DNA of 64,000 nucleotides from Pegea sp. RAD2-039 (Eukaryota; Chordata; Thaliacea; Salpida; Salpidae), in assembly GCA_034620365.1 (NCBI GenBank), contig JAQGEQ010000146.1, positions 1 to 64,000 of the forward strand, read 5' to 3'. A model generated the notes under the pieces. The model saw nothing but the letters and a program-made list of their open reading frames with translations. It had not been told where the DNA came from and searched no databases. Below are positions 49,211 through 62,969 of the stretch, piece by piece (the stretch's first letter is position 1; each line of letters starts with the position of its first letter). Position numbers and translations under genes: made by a program.

Positions 49211-52200
49211 ATGACAAAATTCGAACTGAACAACTTGAATTCAAATCCAGTTTCACCAAAATTGACTATGGCTAGCAAATATAAGGTAATTTTAAGATTA
49301 ATCTAAAAGAATTTGTGGATAGAAAATTGTTTTTAGGGCGAAGATTGGTTATTAAGAAACTTTAGCAAAAGGGAGTGTTGTAAATTCATACCTACTAAAA
49401 AAGGAGTTAATGAAAAATTTGTCAGGTTTGTTAGAAGTTAATTTAAGAGTTATTTAACAATGGAGTTGATTTAGATGTGGGTGTGGACGGGGTCTAATTG
49501 ATCATTCTTCTAATGAATCTGTTAAAATTATCAGTGAAGTGAAAATTAAAACTAATCAAGAAGAAGATATTAAATGGTTTTTCTGATTTTAATTTCTTTA
49601 AAGTATTTTGAATAATTAATTTTATTTCAGTGAAAATGATTTGTTTGTTGAAGATCTCAAATGGAATAGTCTAGAACATACAGTAACAAGTCCAACAGAT
49701 GCTTATGGGACTTTAGAATTCCAAGGAACTGGGGAGGGTGATAAATCACAGGTTGGGTGAAGACTTCTACAATATTTTTGAGTTTTTATTAAACTATTTT
49801 GTTGTAGTATATTAGGTTTGCTCATGATACAAATCCTTTGTTGGTGATGAAGCTTCTTGTGAATGAATGGAAATTAAATCCTCCTAGTTTAGTAATTACT
49901 GTTCATGGAGGCACTCAAGACTTCCAATTACAAAAGAGAATTAGAAAGTAAAAAAATTTTTGAAAATATTTAAGAAAAAAAAACTTTAATTTCAACTCCT
50001 TGATAATAAAAAAAAAACAAGTTTTCTTCTAAACTTAGTTAAAAAATTTATTTCAAATCTCCACAAAAAACTAGAATTGATTAATTAAGTTCCTAAATAA
50101 TTCATTTAATGAAACTAGTTTCAATCAAATCACACAAACCAATTTACTCATGCCAACTGACGTCTATTTTTACTTTAGGGCATTTTGTGATGGTTTAATC
50201 AAAGCTGCAGAGACAACAGGAGCATGGGTGATGTCTTATGGATTAGATAGAGGTAATAACATAAAAAATATTGACTTGTTTGCATGTTTCAGTAAGTACT
50301 AATCACTTTTGTGGTCAGCTGGTTTCACATTCATATACTTGATGACTTACATAAACAAGCTTTTTTTTTTTGTTGTTATAAACTTGAAAATTGTTTAATT
50401 AATTTTTAATAAGTTGAAATAAAATATTTGTGAAAATGATTTCATCAAACAAAGTAACTTTTTTTCTTCATTTTATAATAATTAAATTCTTTTTTAAAAC
50501 TATACCCCCATTTTGGTCGTTTTCAAATTTGCCACCAAATTTTTCCAATTTATTCAGGAATTGGAAGAATTGTCGGCAAAGCTCTAAGAGATCACAAAGC
50601 TCAATCGCGCTCTAAGATCTCTAGTATCGGAGTCGCGCCTTGGGGGATGGTAGATTACCGCGAGAACCTTATCAGCAATGAGGTTATTTTTATCTTTAAA
50701 ATTATTTAAAATGACGAAATGCGTTTCAGTCGATCAAAGCTTATTTAACGATGAGTAACCCTGTAAGTAAAGGAGTTGTTCTCAACACCGGCTACTCTCA
50801 CTTCTTATTCGTTGATAACGGGACTGTTGGAAGAGGAGATTGTGAGATTCAGTTTCGTCGTTTACTGGAAGAAGGTTTATCTCAGCGTCAAATCTCCGGT
50901 GGAATCCGTCAGTTTTTCAACTCAATTTTAACAATTTATTCAATTAGATAATTGTTTAGGTCGCGGTTCCACTTCAATGGTTTGTGTGGTACTTGAAGGT
51001 GGTAAGAATGTGATTAATGTGGTCCAGAAATGTGTCCAACAAACCCCTCCCATTCCTGTCATTGTCTGTGATGGAAGTGGACGGGCTGCTGATCTATTAG
51101 CTTTTGCTCATGCTAATATAAGTGATGAAGGGTCAGTTGGTTTTGTGTCTTCATCTGATCTTTATCTTTATCTGATCCTCATCTACATCTGATCCTCATC
51201 TTATCCTCATCTTCATCTCATCTTTATCTGATCCTCATCTAATCTTCACCTCATCTTCATCTGATCCTCATCATGTCTTCATCAGGGAGTTTGTTGATGA
51301 AAAAACTCGGAACAATTTTCTGCATCTCATCAAGACCTCTTTTTCTCTTCCTCGGGAGCAAGCCAACTTTTATCTTTCTCTAATCATTGAGTGTGTCAAA
51401 CGTAAAGATCTGGTGAGTTTGCTCTTCTTAGTTCAGGATGTTCTAAACCCAAAGAGGTCTTACAGATCAGCAAATAGCGCCACGTAGTGAGTGAAATTGC
51501 TCGCAATCAACATCTTCTAACAAATCTTTTTCTTTCTAATATTTGAAGCAACATTTTTGTAATTTTGAAGATAAACAATTTTTTCATCAAAGATTTTTTC
51601 AAATTGTTTTTTTGCTTTTAATAAAAAATTTTAATTTTTTTTAACAAATTTTCAATTATCACAAAATGTAAAATCGGAAATCAAAAACAGTTCATCTTGA
51701 TTCAGAGTCTTTCTCATCACCTAATCGATTTGATCTTTTATCAAAAGTTAATTTATGCAAATTTATGCAAAAAAAAACAGATTTAATCATTCTAAACTTC
51801 ATCTTCAGATCTTGTAAATATTTAAAGACTTAATTAACTTTCTGAAAAATTCTTTTAGAAAACTGAAAAATACCTTTTATTGGATTGAAAAAATATCTCT
51901 GAAATATTATCAATTGTTGATTTAATCAATTTAATTGCTGATAAATAATTCATTTTTTGTCCTTTTCACGTCATTCAACCTCAATTCATTTCTATTAGAG
52001 AAAAAAAAATCTCCTAAACTCTTTTTTAAACCAAAAATCTTCAAAATTCGATCAGATTAAAGAAAAAATGATCTTTTAATAAAACTCTTTTTCAGATCAC
52101 AATATTTCGACTGGGGCACGGTCAAGATGACATGGACAAAACCATCTTAAGCATCTCATTAAAAGGTCTTTTAAAGATAATTTTCTGATAAAATGAAACT

Positions 52201-55200
52201 AAAGTTTTAAACCACAGCTAGATGTAAGTCTGCCCCAGACATGCTCAAATTGGCTCAATCATGGGACAGAGTTGACATTGCAGCAAGCCAGATCTTTGTA
52301 TACGGTCAACAATGGCCTGTAAGTTTTCAAACTTGAAATGTTTATTGTGTATTCAAACCCATTTTTTTAGGTTTTATCTTTAGAACAAGCAATGATGGAG
52401 GCATTAATTAACAATCAAGTCGATTTTGTGAAGATTTTAATGGATAATGGTGTTAGTATGCATAAGTTCCTTAGTATAGGAAGACTACAACAACTTTATA
52501 ATGCGGTAAGTTTGGAATATGTCCAATCAATAAATAGATTAGATCCAATTTCTTCTTTTAAAAACTCTTTTTTAAGTCAACTTTTTTTGACATTTACGTC
52601 ATTAAATTCATCTAGAGTTTTTTTTTTAACTTTTACCTGATTTTCCAGATGTTTTATTTTTGATTTTTTTTGGAAACTTTTTTGTCGATAATTTTTTATT
52701 ACTGGTGAAAGATTTACTTCAACAGTTTTCCATTTATATTCATGTTTATTTTGAAGTCAAATTAATTTTTATTTTTTATTTGAATTTTCAGATTAAACTC
52801 CCTTTAAACATCGAGCATATCTTAAAAGAAATTAAAAGAGTTGATACAATAAACACTGAAATTAATCTAATTGATATTGGAAATGTGAGTTTTTTTCAAT
52901 TAAAAATTTTATTACAAACCTTTTTTGAAAAAGTCCAAATTAGTCACACAAAAATAATTTACAGATTGTCCAGTTGTTGATGGGTGGTGATTATAAATCC
53001 AGATATACACGAAAGTGTTTCCGAACTTATTATTTAAATTACGAACGATTAATGAAACAGAAGAAGAATATGGGACACCTAGTGGTTCAAATAAATTCTT
53101 CTGTAAACTCTCATTTAAATCCCAAATACTTTTTTGAATCATATTTTAATATCAGAATCTTCGATGTCGAAATAATCGAAATTCAATGCCAAAAATTGAA
53201 GAAGAAACTTCAGAACAAGAAAAAGCGAAACGAGAGTTCGATACTTTCAAGTCTTCTCACTTCTCTTATCCCTTCCATGAGCTGCTAGTGTGGGCAGTGA
53301 TCTTTCAGCGTCAGAACATGGCTCTTTTCATGTGGCAGCAGGGAGAAGAAGCCGTCGCGAAAGTAGGAATTTCTAAAGATTTCTAAAATCATCGAATGTC
53401 TTTCAAGGCTCTAGTTGCTCATCGGATGTACAAATCAATGTCTGCAGAAGCAGAAGATGATGATTTAGATCTTGTAGGATTTCGACATCTTAAAGATTAC
53501 GCAAAGTTGTTTATTCCTGATTGGAAAGAAATTTTTCAATTTTATCTTTTTTAGAAACTTTGAAATTCTTGCGATTCAAATGTTGGAAGTTTGTTACAAA
53601 AACAACGAATCTTCAGCAAAACGATTACTAACATACGAGCTGACTAATTGGGGACGTCAAACTTGCCTTAATCTTGCTGTGTCTTCTCATCATACAGATT
53701 TTTTAGCTCATCCTTGCTGCCAGTTGCTTCTTAATGATCTTTGGTATGGAGCTTTAGCAAATCGTAAACTTTCAACTTCTTTAGTGAGTTTCAAACCAAA
53801 TCTAATTTTATTGATTTATTTGTCACAAACATCAAATTATTGATCTCAAATCTGATAAACAACTTTGAATCCTCAGCTAATCTTAGCCGTGATCTTCCCT
53901 CCATTCTCTGTGATGCTTCCTTTTAAGAAGAAGGAACACTTGAAGCTACTCTCTCACTCCAAAAAGACTTCTCAGGACGAATCAGAGCTCTCATCCAGCA
54001 GCTCGTAAATCTCCTCATCTTCTTCTTCAAATTCTTGATAAATCTTCTTTTCAGATCAAGTTCTAGCTCCGAGGAATCTGATGAAGACATCGAAATGTCT
54101 ACAGTTAGTTCTTTTTCCTATCTCTTCTTATTTTCACTTCTTCATCTTCAGTCTGCGCCCAAAAAATCTCGATTTTCAACTGAAGAAGATCCTGAAAGAT
54201 TAATGGAAGAAGAGACTTCGAGTCTTAAGGTCCACTGCCGTTATGCTGCCCTTATGAACGCGCCGGTCGCGAAGTTTTATTCTTTTGCTATCTTCTATCT
54301 TCTTGTATTATTCAACTACAGCACAATCGTTCTGGTAAGTTCCTCATCTTCATCAACCAATCACTGATTTGATCTTTCAGAGAAACTACGACGAGTATAC
54401 TCAACTCCAAGAACACATCGTGTTCAGTTATGTCATCTCGAAAGTCGTCGATACTGTGAGATCCTCATCAGATCTTCATCAATTTCAAATCTTCATCTAC
54501 AGATTCATGAAGTTTCTGTCGATACAACTAGCTTGCGTAAAAAGATCATCTTCTTCTTTAATAAAAGAGTCCGAATACTAGAGATGATAATGATGACTCC
54601 TTTTACTATTGTCTACTGTGTCCGATTGATAACTGGTGTCCGTGATTCGCGAACTATGTCCATATATGGTCTTAATATCTGTTTTTGGTACCTTTTTCTC
54701 CTGTATCTACTCAGGTAAGACCACTTTCACTAAACCTCATCTAATCTTTATCTGATCTTTATTTTATCTTTATCTGATCTTTATCTTATCTTCATCCTAT
54801 CTTTATCTTATCTCCATCTAATTTTTTTCTGATCTTTATCTAATCTTCGTCTGATCTTCATCTGATCTTTATCTAATTTTCTTCTGATCTTCATTTGATC
54901 TTTATCTAATCTTCATCTGATCTTCATCCTATCTTCATCTAATCTTCGACTGATCTTTATCTAATCTTCTTCTGATCTTCATCTGATCTTTATCTAATCT
55001 TCATCTGATCTTCATTTGATCTTTATCTGATCTTCATCTGATCTTTATCTAATCTTCATCTGGTCTTTATCTAATCTTCGTCTAATCTTCTTCTGATCTT
55101 CATCTGATCTTTATCTAATCTTCTTCTGATCTTCATCTGATCTTTATCTAATCTTCTTCTGATCTTCATCTGATCTTTATCTAATCTTCATCTGATCTTT

Positions 55201-57691
55201 ATCTAATTTTCATCTAATCTTCATCTGATCTTCATCTGATCACATTTTATTTGCAGCAAAACTAAACTGTTCGGGGTACATATCACAGTGATGTGCAAAC
55301 TCATGCAAGATCTTCTTAACTCCATGGTAGTGATCTTGGTCCTAATCTTTGCGTTCGGAGTTCCACGAGTGGTCAGTAGATATTATAAAGATCATTTAAA
55401 GATGATGTCTTCATAAACAGGCGATCTTACAACTCAGTCCATCTCTTTCCTTCCTTACATTGAGAGATATTGTGTTGGAACCTTATTTCATGTTGTATGG
55501 TGAAGTGTATGCTGATAAAATTGATCGTAAGAAACCACAAGTTGCTTCATCTTGATCCTCATCTTGATCTTCATCAGCTTGCCATGGTTCTAATCCTGAA
55601 CTTTGTACTTTTTTGTCTCCTGTGGTTCCGGTTCTGATGATAATTTTCCTCCTTGCTGCAGTCCTCATCACACTCAATCAACTCATCGCAAATTTCAAGT
55701 AAATCCTCATCTTCAGACCTCATCTTCTTTCTCATCTTTCTTCTTCTCTAGTAAACTTTTAATTTAATCTTCATCTTCTTCCACTTGCAGTAGCACATAT
55801 GCTCGCGTTAAAGGGGACTCCGATAAGATCTGGATGTTCCAACGCTACAGTCTCATCTGGTCCTTAAACTGCCGCCCCAAAGTCCCAATCCCTTTCAGCA
55901 TCTTCGCCTACCTCTTCCAAGCTCTCAGCTATCCATTCAGAAAAAACAAAAGAAATAAGCAAAGTTACGGACTGAGTGAGTCTTCTTCCTGCTCTTAAAG
56001 AGTCTTCATCTTTCAAATCCTCCTCAGAACTTTATTTGGATTCTGAAGCCCAAGAAGCTCTTCATGACTTTGAGGAAGATTGCGTGGATGACTACTTCCG
56101 CGATCGACGTCATCTTCCTGTCTTCCTCCTCGATGAACGGAATAAGAAGCTTGATAAGAAGTAGGAGTTGATCTGAGATCTTGAAAAGTGTCTTTGACGA
56201 TCTCTTATTTAGCTCTGAGGGTCTTTGTGAGAAATGTGATGAAGTTGGAGAGAGACAAACTCAATTAGATCACTGCATCAGTGAGATGTGCACCAGAGTC
56301 GATGATCTTCTGAAATCAAACTCAAACGTGACTTTTCTGCTCTTTTAAGGTTTCAGGGCTTCAATTTAAAACCTTTTTTCAGATATTCAAGTTGGTTGCT
56401 AGGCAACAGCAGTCTCATCTTCCTTTCAATGATCATTTACAGAGGACTGAATCTCAATTGAGCGGGAACTTCTCGAATCCGGGATCAGGTGCTGATCTTC
56501 ATCAATCTTCAACTTCCTCTTCATCATCTTCTTCAGTTCTACTTCCACTTTCAACAATTCGTCGTCAACGACGCGCGAGGGTTCGTCAAGACTCAGAGAT
56601 GAGCTCCACTAGTGGATGGATGATTCCTCCCTACATCCGGAACCGGTTTGTTGAAGTCCTAAATCTTCATCTTCATCACTTTCTGCTCCTTACAGATCAC
56701 ATCATGAGATGTTTGGTAGTAGCAACAAACCAGGATCTTTCAATCTGTCCAAGACTCATTCAACAGGTGATCTTTCGATCTTCATCTGATCTTCTTATGA
56801 TCTTCATCTGATCTTTCATCTAGGAGAGATTGATACCTGCGTGGATGCGTGTTCTGATAAATCTCTGACTCCAGTTGTAAAGAGAAGAAGAGTCCAGTCT
56901 TGTCACGTGAGTTGAAAAAATTACTTGAGCTCATTTAAGATTGATCTTTTTATGCAGGATGTCTTGATGATGGGCGGATCAACTCAGGACATGATCAACA
57001 GGTGATCTTCATCTGATCCTCCACACAACTCAAATTAAGAGCTTCTCAATTTCAGCAGATCTTTCTCATTTTATCAACACTCAAAGCCACCAGCGACACC
57101 AAGTGACAAAAATGAAGATAGTAACTCCTCTATTGGAAAAAGCGAGATGAAATTTGAAAATATCGAATCTGATGTCTCAGAAGACTTCTCTTTTAAACCA
57201 GGTTTGATTTGAAATTGATAAAATTGAAATTTTATTCAACTTTTAGTAGTTGTTCAAAACCACTCCGAGTCTCCCAGCATCTTCAATAGAAGATCTAATC
57301 TCTACAGTACAATCACTGATCATCTTCATGATCAATCTGAATCTAAAGATCAGATCAAAGATGTACCTCCTCCAATAACAGTTTGTTGCCTACTTCAATT
57401 TATCAACTTGTCACGTGACTATCTTCATCTGCAGTTGTATAGAGGAGCAAGATGGACTCGAAGACACAAAAATAATGGAGATGAAAGATGCTTGGAAGAT
57501 AATAACAAGTGAGTTGACTCCTAAAAGTCTTCTTCAATTAGTTTGTTGCTTGTAGTCAGACAAAGACACAAAAGTTAGAAAAAGATGAAACTAGTCTTCC
57601 GTCTTCTGGAAATCGAATTTGGAAGATTAAAGGAAACCGGAAGTTCCCTAATCTTCGCCGGAACAACAAACCAAAGAGCGGAGATCAGTGA
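49211..57691 (+). CDS. TRPM-family cation channel (TRPM1/3/6/7 group)
   Basis: Well over twenty small exons are separated by introns of mostly 40-100 bases. Start ATG at 49211. The N-terminal TRPM homology (SLOG-like) region runs through [79 protein letters not shown] and [19 protein letters not shown]. Further on: [50 protein letters not shown] and [15 protein letters not shown]. The transmembrane part spans about 53880-55710. Its pore reads FGVPR..ILQ, then [14 protein letters not shown], where the GEVYAD selectivity-filter Glu and Asp match divalent-permeable TRPMs. The TRP box follows [11 protein letters not shown] coiled-coil region ([14 protein letters not shown]) and a Ser-rich tail end at TGA 57689-57691. 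No alpha-kinase domain is seen, so it is closer in layout to TRPM1/3. Confidence 0.93.
54735..55240 (+). repeat. 12-bp intronic repeat of the TRPM gene
   Basis: About forty tandem copies of an ATCTTCATCTGA / TCTTTATCTAAT unit fill the intron between the exon ending in ...LLYLLR and the one starting KTKLFG. The same TCTTCATCTGATC words occur in other introns of this gene (for example 51165-51285, 56775-56820 and 57003-57022). Confidence 0.92.
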
Positions 57692-60578
57692 TAAGGACTC
57701 CTGGATGTTAGCTCTCTTATAAATCGTCCAATCACAACAGCGTTTACTTCTTTTTTTTTGTATTTTAATTAATTTGTTTCAGATCTTTCAATTAACGTAC
57801 TTTCAGTGATAATCAAATCTCTTCTAACACAAAAGTTGCCAATCAATTCATGACACATCTTTCACGTCGATAAAACACAACTTTTAAAAGCACAAAGACT
57901 CTATTTAGCTACAAATGAATCTTTTTTGTGGTTCAATTTTTTGATAGAATCGTGCATCAAAGAAACTATTAAAAGAATTGAAAAAAAATTGTTTTTATTA
58001 AATATATTTATTTCTCAATTTTTATAAATTTTTAGTAAAAATTTTTATTTTAAGTAAAATTAAGTTTTTAAAAAACCCATAAAAGTATTTTCTAAATATC
58101 AACATTTGTTTGGTTTCAGTTTTTGTCGTTTATATTTTAAAACATTCAAATCTATCGACTTTACCTCAATGAAAGACACTTTAAGTAGCTCATAGAGTTC
58201 TTTTCTAAAAATTAACATGATTTTTATAAAAAGGAAGATATATTTAGCTATCTTGTTTACATTCTCTCATATATATATATATCTATATAGTAGGCGTATT
58301 ATTCAAATTAAAATATTTGTTACGTAGCAATACAACGGAAGTAAAATAAGATTTAATTTTGAATCTATAAGTTTGATAAATGAACTTTAAATCAAAATCT
58401 TTAAGATTAGTTTTTATTATCCCAAAATCAAAAATTTATTTCTATTATCAGTAAGAAGATATATACCAATTTTCCTAATAATATACATAAGACTTTTCAA
58501 TTGACTCTATAAGATTAACAAACAGAGGTGTTGGAAGATTTTTTGCTGATTGATCTCTTCAAAATCAATGACAAAATTGGATGGATTTGTAGATAATTTG
58601 GCTTTCTTGTAAAATGGAATGTTTAATCAAATATTTTATATATTTGATGATAAATATAACATATATATTAGTTAGCTTTTATAGGTCAAAAAATGTAACA
58701 ACTTGGAATAAGAATTATAATAATAAACCTTAACCTTTGTTAAAATATATTTGAAAGTTATTAAATCAAAAGTTAATTTCAAAGTCCAAAAAATGATTAA
58801 AATGTTTTTAAATATAATAAAAAGTAAAGTTGGATGATTACACAAAGCTCTGAAAGACTTTTAGGATAATATTGAAAAAATATTGAAAGAAAATTTATCA
58901 TGTTGAAGAATTGGAATTTATCAGAAATTTATGAAAATAGTAGATAGTCAATATGATGGTCAAGGTTGAAACTTTATATTTCTATTTCAAATAGTATTTT
59001 TATTATTGACAATGCTTTAAGGTTCAAACTTCGTCCATACATGAACATGAAAACAAATCTTTGCGATTTTAAATAATTGAAATATAAATGTTTAACTGTC
59101 GATATATCGTAAAGTAATATGGCTTAATTTAAGAAAAGGATAAAAATATAGTTACTTAAAGACTTCATCTACTAAGGCTAATTTTGGAGAGATGACTGAA
59201 ACATTTGTTTTTGGTAATATCTAGAAATTTTTGTATAAACTTTATCAACTTTTAATATTTACTTTTGATATATTTGATTTAAAATGTAGCAAGATAAGTT
59301 TAAGTAATTATTATCAACAGAAGTTATTTTTCTAAAAAAACCATTTTCTCCATTAATATTATTTCTAAGTCCTCCAGAAACTTTGGTTGTTTTGTTTATT
59401 ATTATGAAGTTAAACTAACAAAATTTTCTGTTTTATTTTTAACTTATAATTTTTACTTTTTAAATTAAACATTATATAACTTTTTAGATTAAAGTAAAAA
59501 GTTTTAAAACTAATTTTCTTAGTTTATATATTGATCAAACAATTCTGAGTTATTTTTTTTATTTTAATAAATCTTTCTTGAATTTACTTAAAATATTAAA
59601 ATAAATTTCCAAATAATTATCAACAACCTTCTTGAGCTTCAAACTTTAAACTTTTTTATTTTGGAGCTTCACAAAATCTTTAATCTTAGATTTTATTTAT
59701 AATATTTTATTTATTTGATATTTTGTTTCAAAAGTATTTAATATTTTGTTCCCATTTGAATTAAAATAAATTGATTAACTTTCTTATAATTTATTATAAC
59801 TTAGATACTAAATTAGTTATTATTTATCTGAAATTAAATAATTTATTTTAAGCAATATAACTTTGAAAATTTTTAAAGAGACTTTTTTTTAAATTAAAGA
59901 AATTATAAAATAAAGTATGAATTGAATAATAATTAAAATAAATAAAATTAAAATAAATCTTTTCTTTGGTATCCTTTTAAATATTGTATATAGAAATATT
60001 TTTTTTATAAATTGTTTAAATTTATAATTTTATTTTATAAAAATTGATTTCTAATTCAAATAAACTGTCAAAGTTAATAATTCTTTTGTAAAATTAGAAA
60101 ATTAAAAGCTATCTTTTATTTTTTAGTGTTAAGTTTGATTACTATTAGTAAAAATAATTTTTTGTTATTTTCTATAATATTTTATGAAAATTTAATAAAT
60201 TGTTTAAAAATTTAACTGGCTAAATAAAAATTAAAAAGTTATGTTTAAAATAGTCAAAAATATGTTTTATCTTTTCTTAGAATAGTTTTTATTTACATTA
60301 ATCTAAATTTTCTATTCTTTTATTTTCTTGTTTTTTCAACTATTACTAAAAATAATGAAAGTAAATTACATAAACAGTTCCAGTTGGATTATTTCAACCA
60401 TTTTAAACAGACTTTATTTAAAATCATTTAATAATTAGTTAAGTTCCTTATACAGCTTAATACTAAATTATAAAAAATTATAATCAAAAAAATATAATTT
60501 CAAAACTTTATAAATAATATATAATAGTTTATATTAATAAAAATAATATTTTCAATTAAGGTTTTAGTTTTGATCATT
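57692..60578. other. AT-rich intergenic DNA, 2.9 kb
   Basis: Very AT-rich; a short ATATAT microsatellite near 58271. No gene seen. Confidence 0.6.
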
Positions 60579-61840
60579 ATGTCTTTTGGAAGAGGAGATC
60601 TAACTAATCCTGTTACTTATGATGGTAACTCTTATCAAAATAGTGATCAATACCCAACAGACAGTTATAATAGATTGGTTCAACAAACAAGTTCTAATAT
60701 CCTATTAATTTCACAAAATGGTAATTTGTTGTCAGCCTCTGACTTTTGCTGATTCATTGTGTTTCAGTTGAAGACATTAAAAGACAAGTTAATTTGTTGG
60801 GGTCTCATCAAGATACGAATGAATTAAGAGAAAGATTGTGAGTGTTTGTGAGGTTTTTGATTTTCAATTTGTTGGAATAAAAATAGATTTTTGATTTTAA
60901 ATAATTTATAAATCTTCAATATCTCTTTTTTATTCGTTTATAAAATCTCAACTAGACGTCAGAAGCAACATGACACAAATCAGATTTCTAAAGATACAGC
61001 TAAATACTTAAAAGAGTTGAAAAGTCTTCCACGATCACTAAACGTCTCAGAACAGGTTTGTGTCTTCAAATTTAATCCGAATTCTACATCTTCATCTTTA
61101 TAGCGTTCAAGAAGATCACAAGTTGAGCGTTTAGTGAATAGTTTCAGTGAAGCCTTAAGTTCTTTTCAATACACTCAACGAGAAGCTGCGTCTGCTGGAA
61201 AGGAAGTTGTTGCTAGGGCACGAGCTGCTAGTCACAATGTAAACAATGAACCTCTGATTGAATTTCAACCTGGGTTAGTTTCATGTTTCCATCAAATTAG
61301 ATGAAAAATAACCAAATTTGATTAGACTTCAGCAACAACAGCAATCAAATGTTTCAGCAGAAGACCTACAACTCGTAGAAGAGCGAGAAACCGCGATTCG
61401 GCAGCTAGAGGTCGCTATTACTCTATAAACACTTAACTAATCAGAGATCTTGTTTATAGGCTGATATTGTGGATGTTAACATGATTTTTAAGGATCTCGC
61501 TCATATGGTTCATGAACAGGGAGACCTTGTTGGTTAGTTTTATACAATTGAGTTGATTCAGACACTAAATGTTTGTTTATAGATAGCATCGAAGCTAATG
61601 TTGAAGCAGCTGGTAGTAATGTAATGCAGGGTAATACCCAACTTGCTCAAGCTAGGCAACATCAAGTAAGTTTCTTTAAATCTTCTCTAATATCTCTCTT
61701 CTAATGTTTGGAGCAACAATTAATTTGATAATTTCTTGTTTCAGTCAAGTGCTCGAAAGAAGAAATTTTTTTGTTTCATCTTATTGATAGTAGCAATAAT
61801 TATCCTAATTCTTGTGATTTACTTTTCTACAAAAAAATAA
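60579..61840 (+). CDS. STX7: Qa-SNARE, syntaxin-7/12 type
   Basis: Eight exons with short introns. An N-terminal tail precedes the Habc-type helices (NVEDIKRQVNLLGSHQDTNE, then KYLKELKSLP and RSQVERLVNSFSEALSSFQ). The SNARE helix starts at LQLVEERETAIRQLEADIVD and runs through FKDLAHMVHEQGDLVDSIEA, containing the zero-layer Gln of HEQG. A basic RKKK precedes a C-terminal membrane anchor of about 20 aliphatic residues, ending YFSTKK. Syntaxin-7/12/13 proteins act in fusion at early and late endosomes. The gene symbol marks the group; STX12 is equally possible. Confidence 0.92.
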
Positions 61841-62969
61841 AAAAACTTGATTTTATTTCACCATTAAAAATTTCCACTTTAAAAAATCTTCATCTAATTT
61901 TTATTAACTTTCTCACAACTCATTGACTAAACCGAATTTATCACTTCCTATGTTTTACAAATTTCTTGTTAAGCAGTTAATAAAAACCTTCTTCAGTTGT
62001 AATTCATCTTTAATATTCAATTTCTTATATTTATTCTTGTAATTTTGATGTATGCATGTCTATGTTATCTGCTTGAAATACAAATATTTTGGTTATGTGT
62101 GTTGAAAATTGTTTAGATCATTCCATTAAATTGAAGTAAATTTCAATCATGATATAGAAATTATCTTTTGTATATATAAAGAAGAAATTGTTTTGAAATT
62201 TTCTTTCAATAAGCGTTTAATAAACATAAAAATTTTCATTTTTTAGATATTTACTTTAATATCTTTTTCATTGTCAGGAAAAATTCCACAAATTTATCAT
62301 CAATATTTTAGCTTAAAAATTCTTGATTAAAACAAAATATTTTCAAACTTGTGTCTGGTTATCAAATATTTATTTATTCAAATATCATTTAAATTCATTA
62401 ATAACTAACTTCATTTTCAGTGATTTAAAAAATGATTTTCTCAATAAAATTTGAAGGACTTTTATCTAATCTTTATCTAAAAAATGTCAGATGAGTCACA
62501 CAACAAAGTTTTCTCATAAGCTAGATAGCTGGTTGACAATTTGTTTATATTCAAAAAGCAAATAAAGAAGATTTGAAAATTTATTTGACAAATATTTGAG
62601 AAAGTGAAAATAGTTTAAACGCTGAATTAGTCAAAATAAATAAGTTGAAACCCACCTACTGTATCTAAGCTGCTATTTCTAGGTAGAAAGGAACAAAATT
62701 TAACTTCATAAAACACAAAGCAATATTTACAGTGATTAAAATATTTGAAAATCGGACGAAATAATGACCAGCAGTTGATGGCTTATACAGATTGCCATAA
62801 AAGTATATTTGGCAGAAGTATATTTACAAAATCATAAAAAGAACTGCACGAAAGATATTTTGTGATATTTGATAATCTTATTTCTTTACTAAAAACTCAA
62901 ATATATTTGAAAATGATTAAACAAAAAAAAATTTCACAGTTTGAATGCAAAAAAAGATTTTATAAGAAG
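61841..62969. other. AT-rich intergenic DNA
   Basis: 3' flanks of the syntaxin (plus) and stathmin-domain (minus) genes. No further feature seen. Confidence 0.6.

Noticed and set aside
54735..55240. Possible CRISPR-like or regulatory array
   Set aside because: Units are contiguous 12-bp repeats without spacers inside a eukaryotic intron; a simple tandem repeat.
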